Source: a virus. Taken from it: 43,800 nucleotides of DNA. This document shows, in pieces, positions 1-6,505 of this stretch. The notes beneath the pieces were generated by a model. That model saw only the letters and a program-made list of their open reading frames with translations. It did not search any database and was not told the DNA's origin. A program made the translations under genes and the position numbers. The DNA lies in IMG/VR virus record IMGVR_UViG_3300038701_001879, positions 1-43,800 of that record; one strand, 5' to 3'. Every line of letters begins with the position of its first letter. The first letter of the stretch is position 1.

Positions 1-1
1 G

Positions 2-127
2 CCTCAAGCCATCACGCCACGCCGACAGGCGACTAAACCCCGACGCAAGCCCTCAAGCCTGTCCCCCCATTATAAGCCAACTATGGACAAATAAAAAAAC
101 CGCCACACTTGATGACGGTTCTTTGTT
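2..127. repeat. 126-bp direct terminal repeat, left copy
   Basis: This stretch is identical to 43672-43797; the match stops at base 1 on the left and base 128 on the right. It is non-coding. It holds an inverted repeat, GACAGGC (24-30) and GCCTGTC (57-63), a short direct repeat CCTCAAGCC (2-10 and 51-59), and a minus-strand terminator. Terminal identity of this kind usually marks a circular or terminally redundant phage genome; duplicated attachment sites around an integrated element are the alternative. A large serine recombinase normally leaves only a very short identical core, which argues against attL/attR. Confidence 0.9.
93..120 (-). terminator. Rho-independent terminator of the leftmost minus-strand operon
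   Basis: Read on the minus strand, AACCGTCA pairs with TGGCGGTT (one mismatch, 7-nt loop) and is followed by a run of at least seven T. It lies just downstream of the stop codon of the 139-750 gene. A second copy sits in the right terminal repeat. Confidence 0.8.
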
Positions 128-138
128 GTGTTTTTATA

Positions 139-750
139 TTAGCATCTATCCACTGGCACAAATGCCCAATTGACAGGATATACCTTTGCAACGGCTAAGC
201 CGTTTATATCGCCAGAGAACCATTGCTGAGAGTTATATTGCTTTTGTGTGTTATCAGCAGAATCATAGGCTTCCACCATATAATTCTCGGCTTCGGCTGT
301 AGCCTCGTCTCGAGAGTAAAAGAAGGACAAGTCTTTCCCAGCAATATCCGTAACCCACATTGCTATTTCAGGGTCAAACTGTTGCTTAACATTTGGGAGT
401 GACACTGTACTTCTTAGCCCGTCACATCCGATTATACGCCCTACCTCATCTCGGACGGCTTCCCCTACTGCGAACACATCGTTGCGCCCATCCCCTAGCG
501 CTTGTCGCACAAGCATTGATACAACATAAATTGTGTCCTTTTCAGGCATCGGCAAGGAATCCACACCTGTAAACTCCACTTTTGTGATCTTAAAATCACA
601 ACCAAGATTGTAGGGGTCGGTAAGGGTACTCCACTCTTCCTGTTGAACCCGAATTACTTGTCCTGATGGCTCAACTGTTACGGTTGACCCATCCTTCTTT
701 AGGATATTGAGTTTGTGTGGTGTTAAGTTGACGATTTTTAATTCTGACAT
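139..750 (-). CDS. Conserved hypothetical protein, 203 aa
   Basis: No function can be assigned. The N-terminus (VNLTPH near residues 7-12, then a PSG turn followed by a V-R-V strand) and the middle part (YVVS, V-R-D-E, G-R-I-I-G-C-D) resemble, from memory, a family of small hypothetical proteins in phages and actinobacteria, but no enzymatic motif is visible. There is no signal peptide or membrane segment. The start has a clear Shine-Dalgarno AGGAG 7 nt upstream. It lies 10 bp downstream of the LuxR-type HTH gene and almost surely shares its promoter; a strong terminator follows it. Confidence 0.75.
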   Translation of the reverse strand: MSELKIVNLTPHKLNILKKDGSTVTVEPSGQVIRVQQEEWSTLTDPYNLGCDFKITKVEFTGVDSLPMPEKDTIYVVSMLVRQALGDGRNDVFAVGEAVRDEVGRIIGCDGLRSTVSLPNVKQQFDPEIAMWVTDIAGKDLSFFYSRDEATAEAENYMVEAYDSADNTQKQYNSQQWFSGDINGLAVAKVYPVNWAFVPVDRC

Positions 751-760
751 GATATTTCTC

Positions 761-979
761 CTAATTAATTGGTTTTGTGTTTATCCAACCCAATTTCATA
801 TACAATTGGATTGTCTTGCTATTTCCTTCAATATTGTACCGCCGAAATATAGACGATAACTGGTTTTCAATGGTCTTCGGTGATTTATCTAAGACCATCG
901 CTAGTTCCTTCACGGTGATGGCGGGGTTTTTCACCATCTCATCAATAATTGCTTTTTCTGCTACAGTAAGTTCTCTCAA
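761..979 (-). CDS. LuxR/GerE-type helix-turn-helix protein, 72 aa
   Basis: The protein is little more than a DNA-binding domain. Residues about 3-60 follow the GerE pattern: an L-T-x-x-E-K-A-I start, V-K-E-L-A (first helix), S-x-K-T-I-E-N-Q-L (recognition helix) and a final I-F-R-R-Y-N-I. No receiver or ligand-binding domain is present, so it may act constitutively or bind a partner. The start is TTG with GAGGG about 5 nt upstream. It is the first gene of a two-gene operon behind a near-consensus promoter whose spacer contains GGGG-N4-CCCC, a possible operator. A role in regulating the lysogeny region is inferred from position only. Confidence 0.75.
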   Translation of the reverse strand: MRELTVAEKAIIDEMVKNPAITVKELAMVLDKSPKTIENQLSSIFRRYNIEGNSKTIQLYMKLGWINTKPIN

Positions 980-1026
980 TTACCCTCTTTCTATCCGATT
1001 TGTAAATGAATTACTTAACTATCTAT

Positions 1027-1055
1027 AGTATAGGGGATAACCCCCAAACTGTCAA
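1027..1055 (-). promoter_or_regulatory. Sigma70-like promoter for the HTH operon
   Basis: On the minus strand, TTGACA (1050-1055) and TATACT (1027-1032) are separated by exactly 17 bp. The spacer contains GGGG-TTAT-CCCC, a possible repressor site between the -35 and -10. This is the best match to a housekeeping promoter seen in the window. Confidence 0.75.
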
Positions 1056-1135
1056 GCAATTAGTAGAACGAATTTTGAAATTGGTCAACTCTCTCATCTT
1101 GTGTTCTAATCTGTTCTAATTTTCTTACTGAAATA

Positions 1136-1150
1136 TTAACTCAATAGAAA
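1136..1150. repeat. TTAACTCAATAGAAA repeat, copy 1
   Basis: The same 15 bases recur at 34097-34111 and 34514-34528. All three copies are intergenic, and the other two lie upstream of minus-strand genes. Function unknown; it may be a leader or promoter element. Confidence 0.7.
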
Positions 1151-1266
1151 TACAGATATACAAAGTATAAATAATGATATGACATTATCATTAGTAATCA
1201 ATCGGCAAATAAAACACAACAAAATCTTGTGGCATACACTCACACTCCCCCCTAACCCCTCTCTTT

Positions 1267-1293
1267 TTAGTATAAAATTGATATAAATACTAA
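1267..1293. promoter_or_regulatory. Inverted repeat in front of the exonuclease gene
   Basis: TTAGTAT (1267-1273) is mirrored by ATACTAA (1287-1293) around an AT-rich centre containing TATAAA- and TATAAAT-like -10 candidates. It ends just before the GAGG ribosome-binding site. It looks like an operator overlapping a promoter; the regulator is unknown. Confidence 0.4.
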
Positions 1294-1303
1294 TGAGGCG
1301 GTT

Positions 1304-2311
1304 ATGTACCCAAGAGACTTCCCAACAGCAACAGAGCATAATTATGATATGAACGAAGCAGGTCACTGGCAGTGTTCGATCTGTGGGCATACCGTAAAAA
1401 TAAAACGTGATGGCGTGTGTATCGGTGTCCCCATCTTCAAAGACTGGGATGATATTCCCGACACAATGAACACCAAAACCACGCTCAATAAAACACACGG
1501 TCTAAAAATCACCAAAGATCAAAAACCCGTTGGGGCAAAAAAACAATATAACCACAGAGGGAAAGAGACTGGCGGCTTCTATCCTCTATATGCGCTAGCC
1601 GATGCAAAACCAAAGAAACAACCCACAAAGGCGCAACTTGCAGCCCTCAAAAAAGCGCAACACATGGCAGAAAAGGTCTATGTCACCTGCACACAATGTA
1701 ACCGTCCTGTTGAAGGTGAATATGACAATCTCTCAGTTACTCGCAAACAATATGAAGCCAAATACACCGATTATGTATGCCGATTCTGCAAGGATAAAGC
1801 GGAGGCGATTAGGTGGGCGCAATCCATACTCAAAACAAATGCCTATATCCTCGATACCGAAACCAGTGACCACGATGGTGAAATAATCGAAATTGCAATT
1901 ATCGACATGCAAGGCAATCCCATCCTGAACCAACGTATCAAGCCACAAGGCGACATCGCACAAGGCGCATACCAAGTACACGGTATCAGCTTAGAGGATT
2001 TAAAAGACTGCCCCACCTTCGATCAAGTGTATGAAAATATCAAGCAACTCCTATCGGGTAGAGAAATTATTATCTATAATGTAGATTTCGATATAGGCAG
2101 GTTGTGGGACGATTGCGAGCGTCATGAATTAACACCGATGAGAATTAATGCAACCTGCGCGATGGAATGGTACGCTCAATATATTGGGGACTGGTCGTCT
2201 TATTGGGGATCATACACATGGCAACGATTAGAAGGTGGCGATCATAGCGCACTCGGAGACTGCAAAGCCACACTCGAAGTCATCAAAACAATGGCACACC
2301 AAACCGAATAA
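1304..2311 (+). CDS. DEDDh 3'-5' exonuclease (DnaQ-like) with two zinc-finger-like N-terminal modules
   Basis: The C-terminal half is a DnaQ/RNase T type exonuclease: motif I D-T-E-T near residue 184, motif II in a Y-N-V-D-F-D-I segment near 260, and motif III H-S-A-L-G-D near 314, with the His of the DEDDh subtype. The expected activity is metal-dependent removal of nucleotides from 3' ends. The first 180 residues are unusual, with a C-x2-C pair near residue 24 and another four-Cys set (C-T-Q-C and C-R-F-C, about 125-165) separated by a Lys-rich linker, so a nucleic-acid-binding module is probable. The start has GAGG 5 nt upstream. It converges on the integrase gene across a 14-bp inverted repeat. 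It could serve recombination or repair, or attack host nucleic acid; the fold is secure, the role is not. Confidence 0.88.
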   Translation: MYPRDFPTATEHNYDMNEAGHWQCSICGHTVKIKRDGVCIGVPIFKDWDDIPDTMNTKTTLNKTHGLKITKDQKPVGAKKQYNHRGKETGGFYPLYALADAKPKKQPTKAQLAALKKAQHMAEKVYVTCTQCNRPVEGEYDNLSVTRKQYEAKYTDYVCRFCKDKAEAIRWAQSILKTNAYILDTETSDHDGEIIEIAIIDMQGNPILNQRIKPQGDIAQGAYQVHGISLEDLKDCPTFDQVYENIKQLLSGREIIIYNVDFDIGRLWDDCERHELTPMRINATCAMEWYAQYIGDWSSYWGSYTWQRLEGGDHSALGDCKATLEVIKTMAHQTE

Positions 2312-2315
2312 CCTT

Positions 2316-2364
2316 ATTAGGTTAATGGGACACCTACCCCACAGTAGACACCCATTAACCTAAT
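2316..2364. repeat. Perfect 14-bp inverted repeat between exonuclease and integrase genes
   Basis: Arms ATTAGGTTAATGGG (2316-2329) and CCCATTAACCTAAT (2351-2364) are perfectly complementary around a 21-nt centre. The right arm covers the last codons of the integrase. There is no T-run, so it is not a textbook terminator, although a stem this long between convergent genes could end both transcripts. The total span of 49 bp is close to that of serine-integrase att sites. Confidence 0.8.
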
Positions 2365-3848
2365 CGTATCTCAAGATCGTATTCCTGAATATACAACCGC
2401 GCCTGCCCCATCGCATCACGCAACACCTGATTAATCACCGCATTATCCAAATCCCACAACTTACTCACATCCATCTGCTTAATCCGCTCCATCGCATCAA
2501 GCTCTCGCTGAGTATCATGTGGGCGATTAGCCTTGAGCAAATTCATTTCAGCTTGCATCGATTTTAACTGCGCGCGTTTCTTGTCAATCTGCTTGACATA
2601 AATATGAGACATGTCAGGACGTTCTATTTCTTTGATCGCCAATCCCTCAAGCTGTCGCTCATGTGTCAAAATATCCGCCTCAGCGCGTTTAACCTGTGCC
2701 TGCCATAGCTCAAGCCGATTGTTATCATTCCCGACCAATAGCACCCCGTTTTGTAACGCTGTCTCAATTGCCTCAGTCATCCAACGCTTCAACACATCCA
2801 ATCGAGTAAATGACGGATTCCCCTCACATCGCTTCTGACATCGCAGATACTCCCAGCTGTACCCCCTCGATTGAACCTTTGCATAATTCATATAAGCCCC
2901 ACACGATGCACAATGCACCAGCTTATAAAATGGATTAACCGCCTCGGCACGTGACCCACGCCCACCATTCGCAGACAATCGCGCCTTCAATTCCACAATT
3001 ATTTGTGGTGTACGCTCACCCCATATCGGCTCAATCACGTTATACGCCACATATGCACCATCAGGCAGATGATGACCAGCCTCGAATAACCATTCGCCCT
3101 GTGGCTTGTCTCGGAATTTATATGGCATATGACCAAACATCATCGGATGAAACGCAATGCGCCTCACATAATGATGCTTACTGAAATGATCGAATCCATC
3201 CGCAGTCATCAAACGCGCGCACTCACGATACGATTCACCAGCCAGTAACAAATCCCCTAGCTTACCCATCGCCACCCGTGCAGAACCGCGTATATCTACC
3301 CCGACTAACGTCCCATAGCCATCAAATCGCCTCTCATGCGTCCATGGAATAACACCTGTTGCAGGGATGCCCTTATCCGCTTTATTTCGCCGTGTCTGGA
3401 TTGCCCTCGGTCCATGCAACCGCTTTACATCCGCCTGACTACCAATTGAGCTAATCGCCACCATCGCATCAAAATTATCAGGATTAATCACCCCGATGCC
3501 ATCCGCATACGTAACCGCCCCATGCGCCACAGTAAACTCAATCACATGATTAATCAACCACTTAGCCCGCCCGAATCGCGTTGAATCAATCGCCCATAGC
3601 ACATCAATATCCCGCGCCTCAAGCATCCGATGTAAGTCATCATAGGCACGAATCCCCTGTTTTCGCATCGTATCAAAGAAGGTTGCAGGGTTATCATCCA
3701 TCGCCGACCCCACAAATTCAATTGTTGTTACCCGGTCAAAGTTATTCCGCTCACAAAACAACTCAAACGCGCGCACTTGCGACTCAATACTATGCTGAGC
3801 ATCAGACGATTGCCGAATCCACCCCACCGCATGACCTGTAAAAACCAT
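2355..3848 (-). CDS. Large serine recombinase (phage integrase), 497 aa
   Basis: It catalyses site-specific integration, and excision with a directionality factor, via a Ser-DNA intermediate. The N-terminal resolvase domain shows R-Q-S-S-D (catalytic Ser about residue 14), a D-V-L-W-A-I-D-S-T-R-F-G-R segment near 85-97, and an I-S-S-I-G-S-Q segment near 132. The recombinase domain follows (about 165-300), then a zinc ribbon with C-A-S-C-G near 315 and a second Cys set near 340, then a coiled coil (about 390-440), as in this family. The length is typical. AAGG lies about 10 nt before the ATG. The coding sequence contains a copy of the dispersed palindrome (2993). It is the only integrase in the window, so it presumably drives lysogeny. 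Confidence 0.95.
   Translation of the reverse strand: MVFTGHAVGWIRQSSDAQHSIESQVRAFELFCERNNFDRVTTIEFVGSAMDDNPATFFDTMRKQGIRAYDDLHRMLEARDIDVLWAIDSTRFGRAKWLINHVIEFTVAHGAVTYADGIGVINPDNFDAMVAISSIGSQADVKRLHGPRAIQTRRNKADKGIPATGVIPWTHERRFDGYGTLVGVDIRGSARVAMGKLGDLLLAGESYRECARLMTADGFDHFSKHHYVRRIAFHPMMFGHMPYKFRDKPQGEWLFEAGHHLPDGAYVAYNVIEPIWGERTPQIIVELKARLSANGGRGSRAEAVNPFYKLVHCASCGAYMNYAKVQSRGYSWEYLRCQKRCEGNPSFTRLDVLKRWMTEAIETALQNGVLLVGNDNNRLELWQAQVKRAEADILTHERQLEGLAIKEIERPDMSHIYVKQIDKKRAQLKSMQAEMNLLKANRPHDTQRELDAMERIKQMDVSKLWDLDNAVINQVLRDAMGQARLYIQEYDLEIRLG
2993..3008. repeat. Dispersed palindrome, exact copy
   Basis: CCACAA-TTAT-TTGTGG inside the integrase gene, read there as P-Q-I-I-V. Confidence 0.85.
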
Positions 3849-3894
3849 GTTATAATTACCTTATGTTTATTTTTCCCATAGCAACACACAAACC

Positions 3895-3925
3895 GCCCTC
3901 GTCCTATCGAGGGCAATTCTTTTTC
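3895..3925 (+). terminator. Hairpin with plus-strand T-rich tail, upstream of the integrase
   Basis: GCCCTCG and CGAGGGC form a perfect 7-bp stem with a 6-nt loop, followed by AATTCTTTTTCT on the plus strand. It would stop plus-strand transcripts running antisense through the integrase and insulate the small-gene cluster. On the minus strand it lies in the integrase leader. Confidence 0.55.
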
Positions 3926-3956
3926 TATCCCTTCATTATACACAACCCACCCAATC

Positions 3957-3972
3957 CCACAAAAAATTGTTG
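3957..3972. repeat. Dispersed palindrome, one mismatch
   Basis: CCACAA-AAAA-TTGTTG in the intergenic region between the divergent integrase and small-gene cluster, preceded by AATC as in other copies. Confidence 0.75.
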
Positions 3973-3990
3973 CCTCCCTCCCTGCCCCAC

Positions 3991-4019
3991 CAGACAACCC
4001 GCCCCTTTTTCGCTATACA
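3991..4019 (+). promoter_or_regulatory. Candidate promoter of the four-gene small cluster
   Basis: CAGACA (3991-3996) and TATACA (4014-4019) are 17 bp apart, each matching 4 of 6 consensus positions. It lies about 40 bp before the first start codon and just downstream of a dispersed palindrome copy. Confidence 0.4.
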
Positions 4020-4059
4020 ATAAAGGTATTGAGAGCGAACATTCTAGGAGATGAAGCGG

Positions 4060-4245
4060 ATGAATAAATCTCAACATCCACACAAGCGAATCTATGACAT
4101 TGCTCATGGCATTCAAAGAGGCTGGTTAACTGGTCAAAAGACTTTTGATTATTACCAGCACTTTAAAAACGAATATAAAAAGCGTGGCTGGTTTCATCTA
4201 TGGCTTGGCGCATGGGAATCTATCAATAACGAAAGCGAGGACTAG
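4060..4245 (+). CDS. Small hypothetical protein, 61 aa
   Basis: Not recognised. It is rich in aromatic and basic residues (H-P-H-K-R-I-Y, Y-Y-Q-H-F-K-N-E-Y-K-K-R) and ends in E-S-E-D. I chose this ATG rather than the one 9 bp upstream because AGGAG abuts the earlier ATG but lies 9 nt from this one. It is the first gene of a tight four-gene cluster. Its last codons and stop form part of the repeated junction cassette that supplies the next gene's ribosome-binding site. Confidence 0.7.
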   Translation: MNKSQHPHKRIYDIAHGIQRGWLTGQKTFDYYQHFKNEYKKRGWFHLWLGAWESINNESED

Positions 4246-4252
4246 CGCGATG
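4229..4252 (+). repeat. Start-associated cassette, copy 1
   Basis: AAAGCGAGGACTAGCGC spans the end of one gene, its TAG stop, a GAGG ribosome-binding site and the next ATG. The core recurs before the starts at 4488, 4683 and, on the minus strand, 33237. Confidence 0.85.
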
Positions 4253-4468
4253 GGGAATAAAAAACAACAAGCAATTGATTTAATAGAAGAAGCTCATGCA
4301 GATGACTTAGATGAAATTATAGAGGTTCTAAATGAGATTGCGAAATTTCGGAAAGACCGCGATGAGTTTACAAAGAATAAGAAAAAAGCAATAGAACCGC
4401 CTGTAGCTACAATTAAAATCGTAGCCAATACTTTCAGAACTAACCATGTCGATTATTTCAGACCATAG
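4250..4468 (+). CDS. Small acidic/basic hypothetical protein, 72 aa
   Basis: Not recognised. It is a highly helical, charged protein: an acidic front (E-E-A-H-A-D-D-L-D-E-I-I-E-V-L) followed by a Lys-rich stretch (T-K-N-K-K-K-A). The start is set by the repeated cassette with GAGG about 10 nt upstream. An in-frame ATG about 105 bp upstream lies inside the previous gene and is unlikely to be used. It may be a small DNA-mimic or regulatory protein, but this is only a guess from composition. Confidence 0.65.
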   Translation: MGNKKQQAIDLIEEAHADDLDEIIEVLNEIAKFRKDRDEFTKNKKKAIEPPVATIKIVANTFRTNHVDYFRP

Positions 4469-4490
4469 AAAGCGAGGACTAGCGCGGATG
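4467..4490 (+). repeat. Start-associated cassette, copy 2
   Basis: AAAGCGAGGACTAGCGC again precedes an ATG. Here the upstream gene has already stopped (TAG at 4466-4468), so the cassette is conserved independently of the upstream reading frame. Confidence 0.85.
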
Positions 4491-4679
4491 GATAATTTAT
4501 TAAAAGTTGCACACGATTTGAATAACGCCTTACGTCCACTGCTGGATGTAGCCTCAGGCTTGGATATGATAAGTGACGATGCTTTAAATGATATTGAAGT
4601 AAACGTCACCCACGAAGAACTAATTAATGCGTGGGTTGCCAGCTTAGAATTTTCTAAACTACTAGAAAGCGAGGACTAG
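4488..4679 (+). CDS. Small hypothetical protein, 63 aa
   Basis: Not recognised. It is predicted to be mainly helical and is acidic in its second half. It ends L-E-S-E-D, like the first gene of the cluster, because both C-termini are encoded by the shared junction cassette. Start defined by GAGG in cassette copy 2. Confidence 0.65.
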   Translation: MDNLLKVAHDLNNALRPLLDVASGLDMISDDALNDIEVNVTHEELINAWVASLEFSKLLESED

Positions 4680-4685
4680 CGCATG
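4663..4685 (+). repeat. Start-associated cassette, copy 3
   Basis: AAAGCGAGGACTAGCGC followed directly by ATG. It encodes the C-terminal E-S-E-D and stop of the previous gene plus the ribosome-binding site of the next. Confidence 0.85.
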
Positions 4686-4883
4686 CAATTATCAGATATT
4701 TCTTTAAACGAGGTATATCGTCTACGCAATACATACCATCTTGAAAATATAAATAAAACAATCCCACAAGGGGCAGAGGTCGGGGTTATAAGCATAGAAG
4801 AAGATGGGATTCTGGTCGAGGCAGATGAAGAATATCAGCTTGCACAGTTCTTTGTTGACCCAGAAGACCTACACGAGGGATAA
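4683..4883 (+). CDS. Small acidic hypothetical protein, 66 aa
   Basis: Not recognised. It is strongly acidic, with a pattern of short strands (G-A-E-V-G-V-I-S-I-E-E-D-G-I-L-V-E-A-D) that could be a small beta-barrel of KOW/SH3 type. It is the last gene of the cluster and is followed within 10 bp by a bidirectional terminator. Confidence 0.65.
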   Translation: MQLSDISLNEVYRLRNTYHLENINKTIPQGAEVGVISIEEDGILVEADEEYQLAQFFVDPEDLHEG

Positions 4884-4886
4884 CGC

Positions 4887-4924
4887 AAAAAAGCGGACAC
4901 AGCCACCTTGAGCCATGTCCGCTT
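4887..4924. terminator. Bidirectional terminator between convergent transcripts
   Basis: AAGCGGACA (4891-4899) and TGTCCGCTT (4916-4924) form a perfect 9-bp stem. On the minus strand it is followed by six T, ending the long leftward late operon. On the plus strand it follows the small-gene cluster, with a weaker T content. Confidence 0.8.
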
Positions 4925-4982
4925 CTTCATAGGAGATGTACCACTCAGCACAAGATTGAGAACTCATGCCACGACACCCTTA

Positions 4983-5255
4983 TTATACCTCTGTTTTGAC
5001 CTCACTATCACTACCCTCGCCATCATTGGAGGGGGCTAGGGGCGCGGTAGCATCATTACTCAATCGCAATTCATTCAAGAGTTTTGCAACCTCAACCAGC
5101 ACATCATCAACCTGATTAGGTGTCTCTTTACTTGCAGTTGTTAAGCCTGCTAACAATTCAGCGGTTTGCTTAGGTGGAAAACTCCGATGTGACCACCAAA
5201 ACACCAATACCACCACAGCCAAAACCAGTAACTGGAATACTTGGTCAAATGTCAT
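4983..5255 (-). CDS. Small protein with one N-terminal membrane segment (holin-like by size and place)
   Basis: Residues about 5-22 form one strongly hydrophobic helix (L-L-V-L-A-V-V-V-L-V-F-W-W), followed by a short basic patch and a helical then acidic, Ser/Asp-rich tail. Size and position at the end of the late operon would suit a holin or other lysis accessory, but a single membrane span plus a charged tail is not diagnostic. Its start overlaps the stop of the preceding gene by 4 bp, indicating coupling. It is the last gene before the terminator. Confidence 0.7.
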   Translation of the reverse strand: MTFDQVFQLLVLAVVVLVFWWSHRSFPPKQTAELLAGLTTASKETPNQVDDVLVEVAKLLNELRLSNDATAPLAPSNDGEGSDSEVKTEV

Positions 5256-5443
5256 ACTTGATCCTCTCCTAACAATCGTTCAATAAGTCGATTCTGCACA
5301 ATCACAACACCACGCAAGGCTTCAATCTGCTCTGCCTGCGTCAATCCACTAAAATTATCAGGCAATAACTGGCTCTTACGCCGTTTTAACCAGCGCTTTT
5401 GTTTCTCATATTGCCCTTGTTCATTTGCGGCTATTTTCGCCAT
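5252..5443 (-). CDS. Small basic, helical hypothetical protein, 63 aa
   Basis: Not recognised. A basic stretch (K-Q-K-R-W-L-K-R-R-K) is followed by a helix ending R-L-I-E-R-L-L-G-E. AAGGG lies 7 nt before the chosen ATG; a GTG directly upstream is the alternative start. It overlaps the membrane-protein gene by 4 bp, so the two may act together near lysis or tail assembly. Confidence 0.6.
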   Translation of the reverse strand: MAKIAANEQGQYEKQKRWLKRRKSQLLPDNFSGLTQAEQIEALRGVVIVQNRLIERLLGEDQV

Positions 5444-5462
5444 CACAATTCCCTTAATTTAA

Positions 5463-5503
5463 TCTTGGGGTATATTACAATCGGAACATTACACCCCAAT
5501 TTA
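5463..5503. other. Inverted repeat in the gap before the last two late genes
   Basis: TTGGGGTATA and TTACACCCCAA pair over about 9-10 bp with one mismatch around a roughly 20-nt loop. No T-run follows closely on the minus strand, so this may be a processing or attenuation site between the tail genes and the terminal two-gene unit. Confidence 0.45.
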
Positions 5504-5539
5504 ACAACAATTATATGCCCTGTTTTCGACTAGGGGGGG

Positions 5540-5983
5540 TTATGCCTCACTCACCGTAATCCTTACCGACCCACTTGCAAAATTCCCAGCCGTCCGATAA
5601 ACATAAATATCATAGACCCCAGCCTCAGGGCTATCCAATTCTAGGGTAACCGTGCCCGCAACGGGGGCTTCTGCACCTGTCGCATATTCCACCCCGTCAA
5701 GCAACACAACATAATTCAAATCATCGTCACTTGTATCATAAGTTACCGTCGGATCAGCATCACCAACAGTCATTGATGTAGTTGATACCGTCAAATTGAG
5801 ATTGCCCCAATTATCAAATATTTTTTGCGCCTTATTTCGCTCACTGGTACTCGCATCATCAGGTAAATGTAACCGTGTCCCATATGGACCAGTTGACACA
5901 CCCAACGCATCAGGGACAATCGTTGTCAGCATATTATTTACAACGTCAATCGGATAATTTGTACCATCTGTAATTTCAATCAT
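5540..5983 (-). CDS. Putative virion/tail-tip protein with Ig-like C-terminus, 147 aa
   Basis: The first 65 residues look like a compact structural domain. The remainder (T-S-M-T-V-G-D-A onward) has the alternating-strand pattern of a bacterial Ig-like or cadherin-like domain (V-T-Y-D-T-S, Y-V-V-L-L-D-G-V-E-Y, G-V-Y-D-I-Y-V-Y-R). AGGAG lies 7 nt before the ATG, so the longer open frame upstream, which overlaps the neighbour, is discarded. It is the last recognisable tail-region gene, and such proteins often decorate tail tips and touch the host surface. No enzymatic motif. Confidence 0.65.
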   Translation of the reverse strand: MIEITDGTNYPIDVVNNMLTTIVPDALGVSTGPYGTRLHLPDDASTSERNKAQKIFDNWGNLNLTVSTTSMTVGDADPTVTYDTSDDDLNYVVLLDGVEYATGAEAPVAGTVTLELDSPEAGVYDIYVYRTAGNFASGSVRITVSEA

Positions 5984-5984
5984 A

Positions 5985-6494
5985 TTATATCTCCTGTACC
6001 CAGAACATCGGACGCACATCATACGTAGTACTACTCGCATACAATGTCGCTGTCTGGTTCGTTTTCCAACGGAGTTTGAATGTGTGACTCCCAGCTGATA
6101 GCCCTGTGATCGGCACGACAAACGATACAGCCCCACGTTCCGCGGTGGGGACAACCTGTGCAATCCCATCGTCACTAAAATAATCTGAGCCATCGACATT
6201 CACATTAAAGTAAATCGTCGCAGTCCCCGACCCACTTGCACTCGCAAACCCAACAAACCCCACATACACAATTTGACCATTTGTCGTAATCGTCAAACTG
6301 AGATTTGTCCCGTCCACATCCGCAAATGATGAAGATGTTGTGCTGTAGTCACTCCCTTCATCCGCCGTGTATGAATCGTTATTATCATGCACAGCCTTCA
6401 AATAATTAAAATTATCACGCACCTCAGTATCTAAATCATTAGCCGTAACAATATAATTATCAGTTGACCATGTTCTCGGACTTGTCCATGCCAT
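5985..6494 (-). CDS. Putative tail fibre / receptor-binding protein, 169 aa
   Basis: The opening M-A-W-T-S-P-R-T-W followed by an L-D-T-E-V-R-D-N-F-N-Y-L segment is a signature I associate with the N-terminal attachment region of many phage tail-appendage proteins. The rest is Ser/Thr/Gly-rich beta sandwich (T-A-T-I-Y-F-N-V-N-V-D-G, G-S-H-T-F-K-L-R-W) resembling the C1q/TNF-like jelly rolls of appendages. AAGGGGG precedes the start. It sits directly downstream of the tail-tip protein gene, consistent with adsorption. Confidence 0.65.
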   Translation of the reverse strand: MAWTSPRTWSTDNYIVTANDLDTEVRDNFNYLKAVHDNNDSYTADEGSDYSTTSSSFADVDGTNLSLTITTNGQIVYVGFVGFASASGSGTATIYFNVNVDGSDYFSDDGIAQVVPTAERGAVSFVVPITGLSAGSHTFKLRWKTNQTATLYASSTTYDVRPMFWVQEI

Positions 6495-6505
6495 AAAAAA
6501 CCCCC

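Larger units (their letters stand above)
980..1303. other. Divergent intergenic region between the HTH operon and the exonuclease gene
   Basis: This gap of over 300 bp holds no convincing gene. It carries a sigma70-type promoter for the leftward operon, one copy of the TTAACTCAATAGAAA repeat (1136-1150), a paired ATTAG/TTCTAAT-rich tract around 1100-1120, and an inverted repeat just before the rightward exonuclease gene (1267-1293). Confidence 0.6.

Noticed and set aside
1136-1498. Minus-strand open frame of 120 codons upstream of and overlapping the exonuclease start
   Set aside because: It is antisense to the exonuclease N-terminus, is Cys/Ile-rich and has no ribosome-binding site.
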